Below, in pieces: positions 62,777 to 64,000 of a DNA stretch of 64,000 nucleotides. Made by a program: the position numbers and the translations under genes. Source of the DNA: Pacificibacter marinus (lineage in GTDB: Bacteria > Pseudomonadota > Alphaproteobacteria > Rhodobacterales > Rhodobacteraceae); NCBI RefSeq assembly GCF_018860665.1, contig NZ_JAHKPK010000060.1, forward strand, positions 1 to 64,000, in the 5' to 3' direction. Every line of letters begins with the position of its first letter. Position 1 is the stretch's first letter. Below the pieces are notes generated by a model, which ran no database searches, had not been told where the DNA came from, and was given only the letters and a program-made list of their open reading frames with translations.

Positions 62777-64000
62777 TTAGCTGGCTGCGGCCTCCGGTTT
62801 GAAGCGCGTGCCATCAGCGATAACAAAATGTCCGCGTTTGATTTTGCGAATCTTGCCTTGGCGCAAAAGCTGTCCGAAGGAACGAAGGCGTTCTTCCAGA
62901 GGGAAGTCTTCAGGCATCGCTTGGTTGGCCAAACGCATGATCTGTGGGCGTGTGACTGTTTCGCGTCCCTCGACAAAGCTGGAATAGGCCGCCGCGGCTT
63001 CCAGCAGGTCATTCAGGCCTTCGGCACCGACGGTTTCGGCGTAATCTGCAAAGGTACCTGCGGCCTCATTCATCATTGGCGTTGCAGTCGCTTCATCAAG
63101 CTCTGGTGCGAACTGTTCGTCTTCTTTCACAGCCAAAGCGGCAGAGGAAACGCGACGCGGGCGCACGGGCGAAATATTCGCGCCCAAGGGCAAGTCTTGT
63201 GGCGTATCAATGCGTTGCTCTGAAACCAACATCAAAGGTGCAAGGCGACGAACCCCTTGAACAAGGGCTTCAGTTGGGCGGCGCGGGCGAACCACACGTG
63301 CAAGGTCTTCGCGGTATGGGTCAGCTTGAGCCGCGTCTTTGGCATCGGTTGTGTCTGGCTGCTCGGCTTGCTCTGCGCGGGTTGCGGCAACGGCCGCTTT
63401 GAGATGTTGGATCGCGTTGCGGCGACGCACGTTTTCACCGTCCCCCATTTCGCGTTCTGCTGTATCGAGTAGACGCGAGACAGAGTCGTCAGACGTGCCA
63501 AACATGTTGCGGGTCTCGTCGTCGTCATCATCGTCGTCTTCATCCGTATGATCACGATCAAGACGGAATTCATTTTCCGGCTCGACGTTTGCAGCCGGTT
63601 GAGCAACGCCAACCTCTGCTTCGACGTCATCAAGTTCCGCATCCGCATCATCGGATTCGTCAGAAAGTATATCAGCGGCAACTTCAGACTGTGTATCTGT
63701 TGATGACGTGACCTCAGCCAATTCGCGCATCAATTCATCTTCAGCGTCGTCGTCTAGCGAAGATGTGCCCAATTCTTTGCGCAGCAACTTTGCGAGGTCG
63801 TCTTCTTCTGCTGGTGCTATGGTCTCATCAGCTTGAGGGTCCAAGTCCACCTTGGTGGATAGGCTTTCTGCGTTGACGTCTGTTGATTCGGTTTCTGCTT
63901 CCGTCTCTGTCTCTGACAGGTTTGGTTCTGCTTGATCTGGAAGCAGGTCTACATCTGAACGGCGCATTTTGATCACGCGTGCGCGAACACGGCGCAATGG
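62777..64000 (-). CDS. very acidic, largely disordered protein (5' end beyond window)
   Basis: At least 407 codons, running off the window edge. The visible N-terminal part LRRVRARVIKMRRSDVDLL probably is not the true start. Most of the protein is Glu/Asp/Ala-rich and disordered (an uninterrupted EDDDDDDDE tract near residue 155). About 150 residues at the C-terminus look folded: NMFGTSDDSVSRLLDTAERE, RRNAIQHLKAAVAAT, then FVEGRETVTRPQIMRLANQA and a basic end KIRKIKRGHFVIADGTRF that resembles a small DNA- or protein-binding unit. I recall similar acidic hypothetical proteins near purA in Rhodobacterales but can assign no function. Confidence 0.75.
   Translation of the reverse strand, partial: PLRRVRARVIKMRRSDVDLLPDQAEPNLSETETEAETESTDVNAESLSTKVDLDPQADETIAPAEEDDLAKLLRKELGTSSLDDDAEDELMRELAEVTSSTDTQSEVAADILSDESDDADAELDDVEAEVGVAQPAANVEPENEFRLDRDHTDEDDDDDDDETRNMFGTSDDSVSRLLDTAEREMGDGENVRRRNAIQHLKAAVAATRAEQAEQPDTTDAKDAAQADPYREDLARVVRPRRPTEALVQGVRRLAPLMLVSEQRIDTPQDLPLGANISPVRPRRVSSAALAVKEDEQFAPELDEATATPMMNEAAGTFADYAETVGAEGLNDLLEAAAAYSSFVEGRETVTRPQIMRLANQAMPEDFPLEERLRSFGQLLRQGKIRKIKRGHFVIADGTRFKPEAAAS

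Noticed and set aside
63505-63545. CGTC/ATC-type tandem repeat considered as a CRISPR-like or satellite array
   Set aside because: It is the codon repeat for a poly-Asp tract in the acidic protein. No CRISPR arrays with spaced identical repeats were seen anywhere in the window.

Overview
The window looks like a chromosomal segment of a marine Roseobacter-group alphaproteobacterium (Rhodobacterales). The reasons are the gene set and order (murA - DUF2948 - hisD - UPF0262 - phosphatase - infA - maf - RNase G/E - yacG - tRNA-Phe), a polyhydroxyalkanoate locus with PhaR and phasin, an alpha-type MetRS with an FSTSRGRG loop in place of KMSKS, and a Rhodobacterales-style DUF2842 gene behind purA. 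The many decayed insertion sequences would suit an Octadecabacter-like genome, but the species cannot be fixed from sequence reading alone.

Layout. 1-4.4 kb: a broken HAD-phosphatase gene, then a tight three-gene cassette (PhnW-like transaminase, CDP-alcohol phosphatidyltransferase, LicC/PntC-like cytidylyltransferase) that reads as a headgroup-activation and lipid-transfer route, plausibly for a 2-aminoethylphosphonate lipid. 4.7-7.3 kb: groES-groEL behind a perfect CIRCE operator, followed by a secreted EF-hand protein. 7.3-16.5 kb: an accessory region ending at the 3' side of tRNA-Phe. It holds remnants of IS1182, IS3 (two kinds) and IS21 elements, a CHASE-PAS sensor kinase, a high-GC hydantoin/allantoin-type transporter-racemase-regulator cassette and an AlpA-like excisionase. 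Two different transposase remnants here are each interrupted by closely related 39/41-bp insertions at the same TG^GA junction.

16.6-25.5 kb: a minus-strand housekeeping run from metG down to yacG, with tRNA-Thr. 25.7-36.4 kb: aldo-keto reductase, lipoprotein and lipocalin, a MATE exporter, a class I aminotransferase, sdhE, a MarR regulator, glyoxalase, thyA-folA, small membrane and secreted proteins, a cold-shock protein and an Spx/ArsC-like protein. 36.4-38.9 kb: a bufferin-type RiPP operon (DUF2282 precursor, MNIO maturase, DUF2063 partner, DoxX), expected to handle copper. 39-41 kb: thrS.

41.2-47.5 kb: two alpha/beta hydrolases (one with an Asp nucleophile) and the PHA locus, with phaZ divergent from phaC-phaP-phaR and TGC-rich PhaR-type palindromes upstream of phaC, phaP and phaR. 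47.7-53.5 kb: a LysR regulator, a DegT-type aminotransferase and a four-gene polar amino-acid ABC importer. 53.6-64 kb: a TerB-like protein, PPK2, a LysE exporter divergent from an Lrp regulator, a PaiB-like protein, pyrG, secG, a GNAT acetyltransferase, ada, purA, DUF2842, and a very acidic protein cut by the window edge.

Most genes outside 7.3-16.5 kb are ordinary core metabolism. The parts worth attention are the phosphonolipid-like cassette, the mini-insertions inside transposases, the mosaic-looking tRNA-Phe, the bufferin operon and the Asp-nucleophile hydrolase.
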